Origin: an uncultured Acetatifactor sp.
Lineage (GTDB): Bacteria; Bacillota; Clostridia; Lachnospirales; Lachnospiraceae
Direction of reading: 5' to 3'
Assembly: GCA_910577035.1 (NCBI GenBank)
Contig: CAJTKW010000008.1
Location: 1-64,000, forward strand
DNA: 64,000 nucleotides
In this document: positions 57,145-64,000 of the stretch, in pieces
How the letters are laid out: every line of letters begins with the position of its first letter
Position numbering within the stretch: the first letter of the stretch is position 1
Position numbers and translations under genes: made by a program
The notes under the pieces: generated by a model
What the model was told of the DNA's origin: nothing
The model's input: only the letters and a program-made list of their open reading frames with translations
Database searches by the model: none

Positions 57145-58590
57145 ATGAAAAAAATTCTTTTTGCAGCATCAGAGGGTGTACCTTTTATTAAGACAGGCGG
57201 GCTTGCCGATGTTGTGGGCTCCCTTCCGAAATGTATTGACAAACAGTATTTTGACGTGAGGGTTATTATCCCCAGATACGCCTGCATGAAGCAGGAGTGG
57301 AAAGACAGGATGCGGTATGTCAGCCATTTCTATATGGATTTTGACTGGAAGAATGTGTATGTGGGAATTCTGGAAGCGGAAGTAGAGGGCGTACATTATT
57401 ATTTTGTTGATAACGAATATTATTTCAGCGGTTCGAAAGTATACAGCGACGATCAGAAATGGGAGATAGAGAGGTATGCTTTTTTCTCCAAGGCGGTTTT
57501 GTCGGCGCTTCCCGTGATCGGTTTCAGGCCGGAGGTGCTTCATTGCCATGACTGGCAGACGGGGCTGATTCCCGTGTATCTGAAAGAGCGCTTCCAGGAT
57601 ACGGATTTTTACCGCGGCATAAAGTCGGTTATCACCATTCATAATCTGAAATTCCAGGGGAAATGGGATACCAGGACCGTCCAGGGGATTACGGGGCTGC
57701 CGGAATACTTTTTCACTCCCGACAAGCTGGAGGCGTATAAGGATGCAAATCTGCTGAAGGGAGGCATCGTCTACGCGGATGCAGTGACCACGGTAAGCAG
57801 TACTTATGCGGAGGAGATCAAGACTCCTTTTTACGGGGAAGGACTGGACGGACTTCTGCAGGCCAGGAAAAATGATTTGCGGGGAATCGTAAACGGTATT
57901 GATTATGAGGAATTCAATCCGGAGACGGATCCCTATATTGTAAAGCAGTACAATGCCGTGAACTTCCGCAAGGAGAAGGTGAAGAACAAGCACGCTCTGC
58001 AGCAGGAGCTGGGGCTGTGCCAGGATGACCGGAAGATGATGATCGGTGTGGTATCCCGGCTGACGGATCAGAAGGGATTTGACCTGATTGCCTATATTAT
58101 GGATGAATTATGCCAGGATGATATACAGATGGTGGTGCTGGGAACCGGCGAGGAGCGGTATGAAAATATGTTCCGCCACTTTGACTGGAAATACGGGGAT
58201 AAGGTATCTGCAAATATTTATTATTCCGATGCACTGTCCCATAAGATCTATGCTTCCTGTGACGCGTTTCTGATGCCTTCCCTGTTTGAGCCCTGCGGCT
58301 TAAGCCAGCTCATGGCCCTGCGCTATGGTACGCTTCCCATTGTGCGGGAGACAGGGGGTCTGAAAGACACGGTACAGGCATATAATGAATACGAAGGAAC
58401 GGGAACAGGTTTCAGCTTTGTCAATTATAACGCCCATGAAATGCTGAATGCCGTGCGCTATGCGGAACGCATCTACTATGACCGGAAGCGGGAATGGAAC
58501 AAGATGGTGGACAGAGCGATGGCGGCAGACTTTTCCTGGTATACCTCCGCAAGGAAGTATCAGGAAATGTATGACTGGCTGGTTTCGTGA
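57145..58590 (+). CDS. glgA: Glycogen synthase (ADP-glucose)
   Basis: 481 residues, GT5 family; extends alpha-1,4-glucan from ADP-glucose. ADP-glucose loop FIKTGGLADVVGSLPK at the N-terminus, HCHDWQTGLIPVYLK, and the C-terminal PSLFEPCGLSQLMALRYGTLP with the catalytic Glu; ends with the usual YQEMYDWL. GGTGGAGGG precedes the ATG at 57145. glgC, glgD and glgB are not beside it. The stop codon lies inside a piece of the dispersed repeat (GAATTGTTTGTGCAG). Confidence 0.96.
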   Translation: MKKILFAASEGVPFIKTGGLADVVGSLPKCIDKQYFDVRVIIPRYACMKQEWKDRMRYVSHFYMDFDWKNVYVGILEAEVEGVHYYFVDNEYYFSGSKVYSDDQKWEIERYAFFSKAVLSALPVIGFRPEVLHCHDWQTGLIPVYLKERFQDTDFYRGIKSVITIHNLKFQGKWDTRTVQGITGLPEYFFTPDKLEAYKDANLLKGGIVYADAVTTVSSTYAEEIKTPFYGEGLDGLLQARKNDLRGIVNGIDYEEFNPETDPYIVKQYNAVNFRKEKVKNKHALQQELGLCQDDRKMMIGVVSRLTDQKGFDLIAYIMDELCQDDIQMVVLGTGEERYENMFRHFDWKYGDKVSANIYYSDALSHKIYASCDAFLMPSLFEPCGLSQLMALRYGTLPIVRETGGLKDTVQAYNEYEGTGTGFSFVNYNAHEMLNAVRYAERIYYDRKREWNKMVDRAMAADFSWYTSARKYQEMYDWLVS

Positions 58591-58610
58591 ATTGTTTGTG
58601 CAGCCGGAGC
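58582..58610 (+). repeat. Dispersed intergenic repeat, partial copy at the glgA 3' end
   Basis: TGGTTTCGTGAATTGTTTGTG, then CAGCCGG, matches 32129-32158 (TGGTTTCGCGAATTGTTTGTG). The repeat supplies the last glgA codons and its stop. Only the first part of the tail module is kept. Confidence 0.55.
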
Positions 58611-58649
58611 GGAACGCGGTGTGCAGATGGGAGCTGAAACAGAGGTTGG

Positions 58650-60332
58650 ATGGGAAACAACAGTTTAAAACAGAAGGATAATTCCTTGAGGAAGGATAAT
58701 TCCTTCCTTGTGCAGGCCGGTATCTTAGCAGCAGCCGGAATGATAAGCAGAGTAATAGGGCTCCTTTACAGGAGCCCTTTACATCGTGTCATCGGCGACC
58801 TGGGAATGGGGTATTATAATACTGCGTTTAATTTTTACAATATCGTGCTGATGATTTCCTCTTACAGCATTCCGGCGGCTATCTCCAAAGTGATTGCCCA
58901 GAAGCTGGCGCTCAAAGAATACCGGGCCGCCCATAAAATGTTCCTCTGCGCTTTGGGCTATGTGCTGGCGGTGGGGGGCGTGGCCAGCCTGATCCTGTTC
59001 TTCGGGGCAGGCCTGTTTGTGGAGCCGGAAGTGATGCCGGTGCTGCGTACCTTTGCGCCCACGATTTTTGTGTATGGTATTCTGGGGGTGCTGCGAGGAT
59101 ATTTTCAGGCCCATAAGAGCATGGCCCAGACCTCTGTTTCCCAGATCCTGGAGCAGATTGCAAATGCCATTGTCAGCGTGGGTGCCGCGTATCTCCTGAT
59201 TCGCAGCAGCTTTGCCTCCATGGAGATTCCGGCGGACAGAGAGGGGAAGGTGCTGTGGGGCACCAGGGGCGCCGTGGGCAGTGCCATGGGAACGGGAGCA
59301 GGGGTGCTGACGGCGCTTTTGTTTATGCTGGGTATGTATGCTCTGAACAAGGGGCTGATCCACAGACGGGTGCACGGTGACGAACATGAGGACGTGGCTT
59401 CCTACGGCTCCATTTTAAAGACCATTACCCTGGTGGTAACGCCCTTTATCTTAAGTACGGCAGTCTATCAGCTGAGCGGTACGGTAAACAATATTTTGTA
59501 TACCAGGGTTCTGCCTGCTTTGCGGGAGCTGGATACGGTGGAGATCCATTCCCGCTGGGGCGTGTTTTCCGGACAGTCCCAGACCATCGCCAATATCCCT
59601 GTGGCTTTTGCCTCGGCCATGGCGGCAGCCATGCTTCCCGCCGTTGCCCAGCTGACCGCGGCCAAAAGGATCGGGGAGGCAAGGGATAAGGTGGGGCTTG
59701 CGGTGAAGACCACCATGATTATCTCCATTCCCTGTGCGGTGGGCCTGTTTGTCCTGGCCAGGCCGGTAACCGCCCTGCTGTTTAAAAATACGCAGGAGTC
59801 GGAGGATCTTGCCACCGGTCTGTTGATGGCGCTGGCGGTGTCCGTGGTTTTCTACAGCCTGTCTACCTTAAACAGCCAGATTCTGCAGGGATTGGGGAGG
59901 CTGAATGCCCCCATCCTCAACGCGGGGCTTTCCCTGATGCTGCAGTCGGCGGTGGCGGCGCTGCTGCTCTTTACCGGGCTGGATCTGTATGCCATAGCCA
60001 TAGCCAATATTGTGTATTCGGGATCCATGTGCATCCTGAACCAGATTTCCGTGCGCAAGGCCATCGGCTATCGCCAGGAGATTTTCCGCACCTTCCTGGT
60101 CCCGCTGCTGGCTTCCGCCTTTATGGGGGCGACAGCCTGGGCGGTGTATGAGGCCCTGCTGATGCTGACGAAGTCCCCGCGGATTTCCGTGATCCCGGCG
60201 ATTTTGATTGGGGCGGTGCTCTATTTTGCCCTGCTGATTCTGTTCCGGGGGGTGTCGGAGGCGGAGCTGAAGAGCTTCCCCAAGGGCCATCTGCTGGTGC
60301 GGATTGCCAGGAAATGTAAGCTGCTGAAATAA
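58650..60332 (+). CDS. MurJ/SpoVB-type flippase (polysaccharide biosynthesis protein)
   Basis: 560 residues with about fourteen membrane helices of the MOP superfamily. ILAAAGMISRVIGLLYRSPL opens the first helix with the conserved Arg, as in SpoVB and YtgP; GYYNTAFNFYNIVLMISSYS and GVLRGYFQAHKSMAQTSVSQ follow. These proteins flip lipid-linked wall or polysaccharide precursors; SpoVB acts in spore cortex formation. Which of the paralogue classes this is cannot be settled here. An insert of about 20 residues (SSFASMEIPADREGKVLWG) lies between helices 6 and 7. AGAGG precedes the ATG. Confidence 0.9.
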   Translation: MGNNSLKQKDNSLRKDNSFLVQAGILAAAGMISRVIGLLYRSPLHRVIGDLGMGYYNTAFNFYNIVLMISSYSIPAAISKVIAQKLALKEYRAAHKMFLCALGYVLAVGGVASLILFFGAGLFVEPEVMPVLRTFAPTIFVYGILGVLRGYFQAHKSMAQTSVSQILEQIANAIVSVGAAYLLIRSSFASMEIPADREGKVLWGTRGAVGSAMGTGAGVLTALLFMLGMYALNKGLIHRRVHGDEHEDVASYGSILKTITLVVTPFILSTAVYQLSGTVNNILYTRVLPALRELDTVEIHSRWGVFSGQSQTIANIPVAFASAMAAAMLPAVAQLTAAKRIGEARDKVGLAVKTTMIISIPCAVGLFVLARPVTALLFKNTQESEDLATGLLMALAVSVVFYSLSTLNSQILQGLGRLNAPILNAGLSLMLQSAVAALLLFTGLDLYAIAIANIVYSGSMCILNQISVRKAIGYRQEIFRTFLVPLLASAFMGATAWAVYEALLMLTKSPRISVIPAILIGAVLYFALLILFRGVSEAELKSFPKGHLLVRIARKCKLLK

Positions 60333-60356
60333 AGCAGTATTGGTATCAGCCAGATC

Positions 60357-62210
60357 CTATTTTAAGAGAATATTCAGCTGGTAATTTCCGTAGTTCCGAT
60401 ATTGGCATACTCGGACAAAGCATGTCTGTCCGCCTGACAGGGACACTTCCAGGCCGTCGCCATTGTCGAGGTCGTAGTCGTATTTCATCTGTTCCCACCC
60501 GGAATTAAAGATGAAAAGCTTATAGTCAGTGCCCTCCGGCACATCGGAGAATTCAAACCGGTAGATTCCGTCGCTGGCAGCGGTGAAGGAATAATCGTTT
60601 TCCTGATCCGTATATTGCGAGGAATCGCGCACTGCCGTATAGCCGGATATGTCCAGGCACTCCTTTTTGATTCCCACATTTAATGTATAAGAGCCAGTTT
60701 TTCGATATTGCACTGCCCGGATGTAACAGGTCTGCCCGGCGGTGAGCAAAACGTCCAATCCGTCGCCGTTGTCAAGGTCATAGTCATATTTGAGCTGTTC
60801 CAATCCGGAATTGAGTATAAAGAGCTTTAAGTCGGTGCCGTCCGGTACATCGGAGAATTCAAATCTGTGTAATCCATCCCGTACTGCGGTGAAGGAATAA
60901 TCGTTTTCCTGATCCGTGTACTGGATACTGTCATGTATTGTTGTAAATGAGGAAATGTCAGGGATCATCTTCTTAACACCTATATTAAGGGTATAGGTGC
61001 CTGTATTCCTGTATTGTACGGCTTTGACGTAATAGGTTTTTCCGGCGGTGAGCGAAACACTCAGTCCGTCGCCGTTGTCAAGGTCATAGTCATATTTGAG
61101 CTGCTCCAATCCGGAATTGAGTATAAAGAGTTTAAAGTCCGTACCGTCCGGTACGTCGGAAAATTCAAAGCGGTGCAGCCCGGTGTACTGCGTGGCAAAG
61201 GAATAGATATTTTCCTGGTCGGTGTATTGAATGCTGTCCGAGACCGCCGTTAATTGTGAAATATCTACTGTCTGTTTTTGCTTTCCGAAATTCAGTGTAT
61301 AGCTGCCGGTATTTCGATATTGTTCTACCTGTATGATATAACTTTTCCCTCCGGTCAGTGCAGCGGTCAATCCGTCGCCGTCATCCAGATTATAGTCCGA
61401 TTTCAGCAGTTCATTGCCTGAGGACAGGATGCTGAGGCGGAAGTCGGTACCGTCCGCTACATCGGAGAAGAAAAAGCGGTAGATACCGCTTATACCGGGG
61501 GTAAAGGGATAGGGGTCCTTCTGCCCGTCAGAAGCTATATAGCCGGAAACGGTTTCGATTTCTGCGGGAGGGACCGATTCCTCCGAAGCAGCGATCATTG
61601 CCGCAGTAAAGCTGTTGTCAGGGATAGCGGTTACTTCTAATACATCGGAGGAGCCGGCTCCCGGTGCGGGGGTGGTGTCAGCGTCTGCCGCGGATGAGCC
61701 GGACGGCAGGGGTTCCGGTGAATTCCGGACAGTGGAGGTGGGCTGCGGCTCTGGGGTGGAGGTGTTTTCGGCATCCGCCGTGGAAGATTCGTTGGGAACA
61801 TCGGCCACCGTTTCGGAGGAAGCGGGGACGGTGGGTTCCGGGGAAGCGGGGACGGTGGGTTCCGGGGAAGCAGGGACGGTGGGTTCCGGGGAGGCAGGGA
61901 CGGTGGGTTCCGGGGAAGCGGGGAGCGTGGGGGCGGGAACCGGCTCACCCGGGTTGCTGCCTTCGGGAGAAGAGGTATATGCGGGGTCAGGGGAAGTGGA
62001 AGTCTCCTGCTTTTTGTATTCATTATAGTGCAACATTATGATGACGAAAGAGAACAGAATAAAAAACACCAACAGACCTATTCCCAGATTTCTGGTGTGC
62101 TTTTTATTTTTACTGTTTCCTGCGATTGTCAGAACAAATCCCAGGATCGTGCCGACCACGGAAATGATGGCTGAGTATTCCGACAGAATATAGCTGTAAA
62201 TACGATTCAT
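60357..62210 (-). CDS. Large membrane-anchored protein with four tandem PPC-like repeats
   Basis: 617 residues. Two N-terminal helices (AIISVVGTILGFVLTIA and IGLLVFFILFSFVIIML), a Ser/Thr/Pro/Glu-rich stalk of about 150 residues with PEPTVPAS repeats, then four repeats of about 95 residues. Each repeat has YSFT...GLHRFEFSDVPDGTD, KLFILNSGLEQLKYDYDL, DNGDGL and QYRNTGTYTLNIG. This looks like bacterial pre-peptidase C-terminal (PPC) type beta-sandwiches. The DYDLDNGDG segments resemble Ca-binding loops. Surface binding or scaffold role is inferred. An extended -10 (TGATATAAT) lies before the gene. Confidence 0.8.
   Translation of the reverse strand: MNRIYSYILSEYSAIISVVGTILGFVLTIAGNSKNKKHTRNLGIGLLVFFILFSFVIIMLHYNEYKKQETSTSPDPAYTSSPEGSNPGEPVPAPTLPASPEPTVPASPEPTVPASPEPTVPASPEPTVPASSETVADVPNESSTADAENTSTPEPQPTSTVRNSPEPLPSGSSAADADTTPAPGAGSSDVLEVTAIPDNSFTAAMIAASEESVPPAEIETVSGYIASDGQKDPYPFTPGISGIYRFFFSDVADGTDFRLSILSSGNELLKSDYNLDDGDGLTAALTGGKSYIIQVEQYRNTGSYTLNFGKQKQTVDISQLTAVSDSIQYTDQENIYSFATQYTGLHRFEFSDVPDGTDFKLFILNSGLEQLKYDYDLDNGDGLSVSLTAGKTYYVKAVQYRNTGTYTLNIGVKKMIPDISSFTTIHDSIQYTDQENDYSFTAVRDGLHRFEFSDVPDGTDLKLFILNSGLEQLKYDYDLDNGDGLDVLLTAGQTCYIRAVQYRKTGSYTLNVGIKKECLDISGYTAVRDSSQYTDQENDYSFTAASDGIYRFEFSDVPEGTDYKLFIFNSGWEQMKYDYDLDNGDGLEVSLSGGQTCFVRVCQYRNYGNYQLNILLK
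61834..61929 (-). repeat. Four 24-bp tandem repeats in the stalk of the PPC-repeat protein
   Basis: Units start at 61834, 61858, 61882 and 61906 (plus-strand view, beginning GGTTCCGGGGAAGC) and differ by few bases. They encode the PEPTVPAS repeats. The unit length equals that in the ComEA-like linker, but the sequence is unrelated. Confidence 0.9.
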
Positions 62211-62495
62211 TTTTTCCCTCCAGAGAATACCGGATAGTTACCAAAGCAGTTTCGGATAACCATTATATCATATTATTTTACAACATTCCATACGTTACAC
62301 AATAATAATTGGCGAAAGTCAACAAGCCCTGTGACGGTTGGGACAGGGTACGGAACCGTTGCGGGAGAACATAGTTTATCCCGGGCCTTTGCGCCAAACA
62401 CTATCTTTTCGGTGCATTTTATGGTATGATACCTCTGAAGTCCTGCAGGTTCAGGAAGGCAGGAATGCAGATGAGAAAGCACAGTGGGAGGTACT

Positions 62496-62918
62496 ATGGA
62501 TATGAGCAGATTTTTGTACTGGATCGTGGAAATGATAGCAAAGGTGCATAACTGGCTGTTACAGCTGAATGATGCTTATGAATACAATTTTACGGACAAG
62601 GAGCTTCATTTCCTGATTATCGGGGCGTTGGGAATGGGGATGATCTTTGTGGTTCATCCTGTTTTCAAATGGCTTGTCAGACATAACCATACCATGGTAA
62701 TCAGCTGGATCTACGTATTTACGCTGATTATCGTCATTACCTTTGCCATAGAAATCGGCCAGCGCGTTACACACACAGGAGTTATGGATTTCGCGGATAT
62801 TGTATTTGGCGTGGTTGGTTTTATCTGTATGTTTTTCGTCTTTTCCGTGCTCAGGGGGATTTACCACCTGGTCCGGCGTAAGCTCCACAAAAGGCGGGAA
62901 GATGAGATCTGGAAATGA
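62496..62918 (+). CDS. VanZ-like small membrane protein
   Basis: 140 residues with three to four helices (FLIIGALGMGMIFVVHPVF, MVISWIYVFTLIIVITFAIE, IVFGVVGFICMFFVFSVLRG). The segment EIGQRVTHTGVMDFADIVFG resembles the E-x-x-Q ... D-x-x-D-x-x-x-x-x-x-G core of VanZ proteins in reduced form. The C-terminus is basic. GGGAGG at 62486-62491 fits ATG at 62496 or 62502. Role unknown. Confidence 0.75.
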   Translation: MDMSRFLYWIVEMIAKVHNWLLQLNDAYEYNFTDKELHFLIIGALGMGMIFVVHPVFKWLVRHNHTMVISWIYVFTLIIVITFAIEIGQRVTHTGVMDFADIVFGVVGFICMFFVFSVLRGIYHLVRRKLHKRREDEIWK

Positions 62919-62939
62919 GCAGAAGGCGGGAGAGGTGCC

Positions 62940-64000
62940 ATGGGTTTGAAAAGGGATGCGGACAGGATCATAGAGGCCGCGTTACAGGGGGTGATGCCGG
63001 ACGAGGCGGTAGCCCGGGCATTGGCCGGGAAAACCTTCGGCGGAGGCAGGGTGTATCTGGTGGCGACGGGCAAAGCGGCATGGCAGATGGCCGGGACGGC
63101 CGCAGGCATTCTGGGGGACAGGCTGCAGGCCGGGGTGTGCGTGACCAAATACGGGCATGTGAAGGGTGACATTCCCAAGGTTCACTGCTTTGAAGCCGGG
63201 CATCCCGTGCCGGATGAAAATTCCTTCCGGGGCACTCAGGCGGCTTTGGATCTGGCAGAAAACTTAAAAGAAGAAGATACCGTGGTCTTTCTGCTCTCCG
63301 GGGGAGGATCTGCCCTTTTTGAGAAGCCCCTGATCGACGGGAGGGAGCTTTCGATGCTTACGAAACAGCTTCTGGCCTGCGGGGCGGACATTACGGAGAT
63401 GAATACCATACGCAAGCGGCTCTCCGCCGTAAAGGGGGGACGCTTTGCAAAAGCCTGCGCTCCTGCAAGGGTGTACAGCATCATAGTAAGCGATATATTG
63501 GGGGATCCGTTGGACATGATCGCCTCCGGTCCCGCATATCCTGACAGCAGTACCTGTGAACAGGCGCTGGCGGTGGTCAGGAAATACCGTCTCCTGCTCA
63601 GCGGCCGGGCCATGGAGCTGTTAAGGGAGGAAACCCCGAAGGAGTTGGACAATGTGGAAACCGTGGTTACGGGAAGCGTCAGGAATCTGTGTCTGGCGGC
63701 GGCCCGGGCCTGCGAAGCCCTGGGGTATCAGCCGTTGCTCCTGACAGACCGGTTATGCTGTGAAGCCAGGGAGGCGGGAAGCTTCCTGGCCTCCATTGCA
63801 AAGACCCATCAGGACACGGGGCGCAGCCTGGCCTTTCTGGCAGGGGGCGAGACCATTGTACATCTGACCGGATCCGGAAAGGGGGGCCGGAATCAGGAGC
63901 TGGCGCTGGCCGCCGCGGAAGGAATCTCCGGATTACAGGATACCGCCGTCTTCAGCATCGGAAGCGACGGAACGGACGGCCCCACGGATGCCGCCGGGGG
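62940..64000 (+). CDS. Glycerate 2-kinase (GckA/MOFRL family), 3' end cut by window
   Basis: 353 codons are visible; the frame is open at the window end and the family is about 410-450 residues. It phosphorylates glycerate. Marks seen: YLVATGKAAWQMAG, FEAGHPVPDENS, VVFLLSGGGSALFEKP, MNTIRKRLSAVKGGRFA, SIIVSDILGDPLDMIASGP and, near the end, LAGGETIVHLTGSGKGGRNQ of the MOFRL domain. GAGAGG lies 5 bases before the ATG at 62940. It follows the small membrane protein by 21 bases. Confidence 0.93.
   Translation, partial: MGLKRDADRIIEAALQGVMPDEAVARALAGKTFGGGRVYLVATGKAAWQMAGTAAGILGDRLQAGVCVTKYGHVKGDIPKVHCFEAGHPVPDENSFRGTQAALDLAENLKEEDTVVFLLSGGGSALFEKPLIDGRELSMLTKQLLACGADITEMNTIRKRLSAVKGGRFAKACAPARVYSIIVSDILGDPLDMIASGPAYPDSSTCEQALAVVRKYRLLLSGRAMELLREETPKELDNVETVVTGSVRNLCLAAARACEALGYQPLLLTDRLCCEAREAGSFLASIAKTHQDTGRSLAFLAGGETIVHLTGSGKGGRNQELALAAAEGISGLQDTAVFSIGSDGTDGPTDAAG

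Noticed and set aside
1..64000. CRISPR array, prophage or integrated plasmid
   Set aside because: The direct repeats seen are in-frame linkers or intergenic palindromes without spacer regularity; no integrase, capsid or relaxase genes were found.

Overview
The window looks like a chromosome segment of a spore-forming anaerobic Firmicute of the Lachnospiraceae type. The support is: moderately high GC, strong Shine-Dalgarno sites (AAGGAGG/GGAGG) with some TTG and GTG starts, spore genes (spoVAD, spoVAE, a Spo0A-type DNA-binding domain, a SpoVB-type flippase), and families frequent in that group (DUF5721, DUF6044, Rpn-type PD-(D/E)XK proteins, VanZ). Both ends are cut inside genes: a WYL-type regulator at the left and a glycerate kinase at the right.

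Layout. 1-7.5 kb: regulator tail, zinc-ribbon protein, an Fpg/Nei-like protein lacking the catalytic proline, GNAT and GyrI-like proteins, an Rpn-type nuclease, trpS, an SH3-repeat protein, spoVAD. 7.6-17.3 kb: YicI-type alpha-xylosidase; a membrane protein/XRE regulator/lipoprotein operon with twin operators; D,D-carboxypeptidase; ridA, aroK, EamA exporter, spoVAE. 17.3-24.7 kb: DUF5721, DegV, an AraC regulator divergent from a GH31-GH43 pair, then two tiny membrane proteins, the first with a broken or slipping frame. 24.7-25.3 kb: a consensus sigma-A promoter with no convincing gene after it. 25.3-35.7 kb: arginine biosynthesis. argG-DUF1294 is divergent from argC, DUF6044 protein, GNAT, argJ, argB, argD and a solute-binding protein, with a tRNA-Val on the opposite strand.

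35.8-47.9 kb: YdcZ transporter, ComEA-like protein, two-component pair, GerMN lipoprotein, ComEC, then a GntR-controlled ABC/membrane operon ending in VanZ. 47.9-53.7 kb: xpt divergent from a nucleoside-type BMP/ABC importer (lipoprotein, double ATPase, two permeases). 53.7-57 kb: holA, a graveyard of IS66, IS3 and IS21 fragments, an AT-rich stretch, and a stand-alone Spo0A DNA-binding domain. 57-64 kb: glgA, flippase, a large four-repeat surface protein, a small membrane protein, glycerate kinase.

The most unusual non-coding feature is the argJ-argB gap (31856-32211). It holds two tandem structured repeat units whose stems are kept although their sequences differ. The tail of the unit recurs, whole or in part, upstream of the GerMN lipoprotein, comEC and flippase genes and, as a weak trace, an ABC ATPase gene; in several copies it ends in a GAAAGG that can serve as the ribosome binding site. 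Also notable are matched sigma-G-like promoters in front of the separated spoVAD and spoVAE genes, the receiver-less Spo0A, and the A6-run frameshift at 24437. No CRISPR array, rRNA, T-box or purine riboswitch was recognised. All family assignments come from reading sequence and motifs by eye, without database searches.
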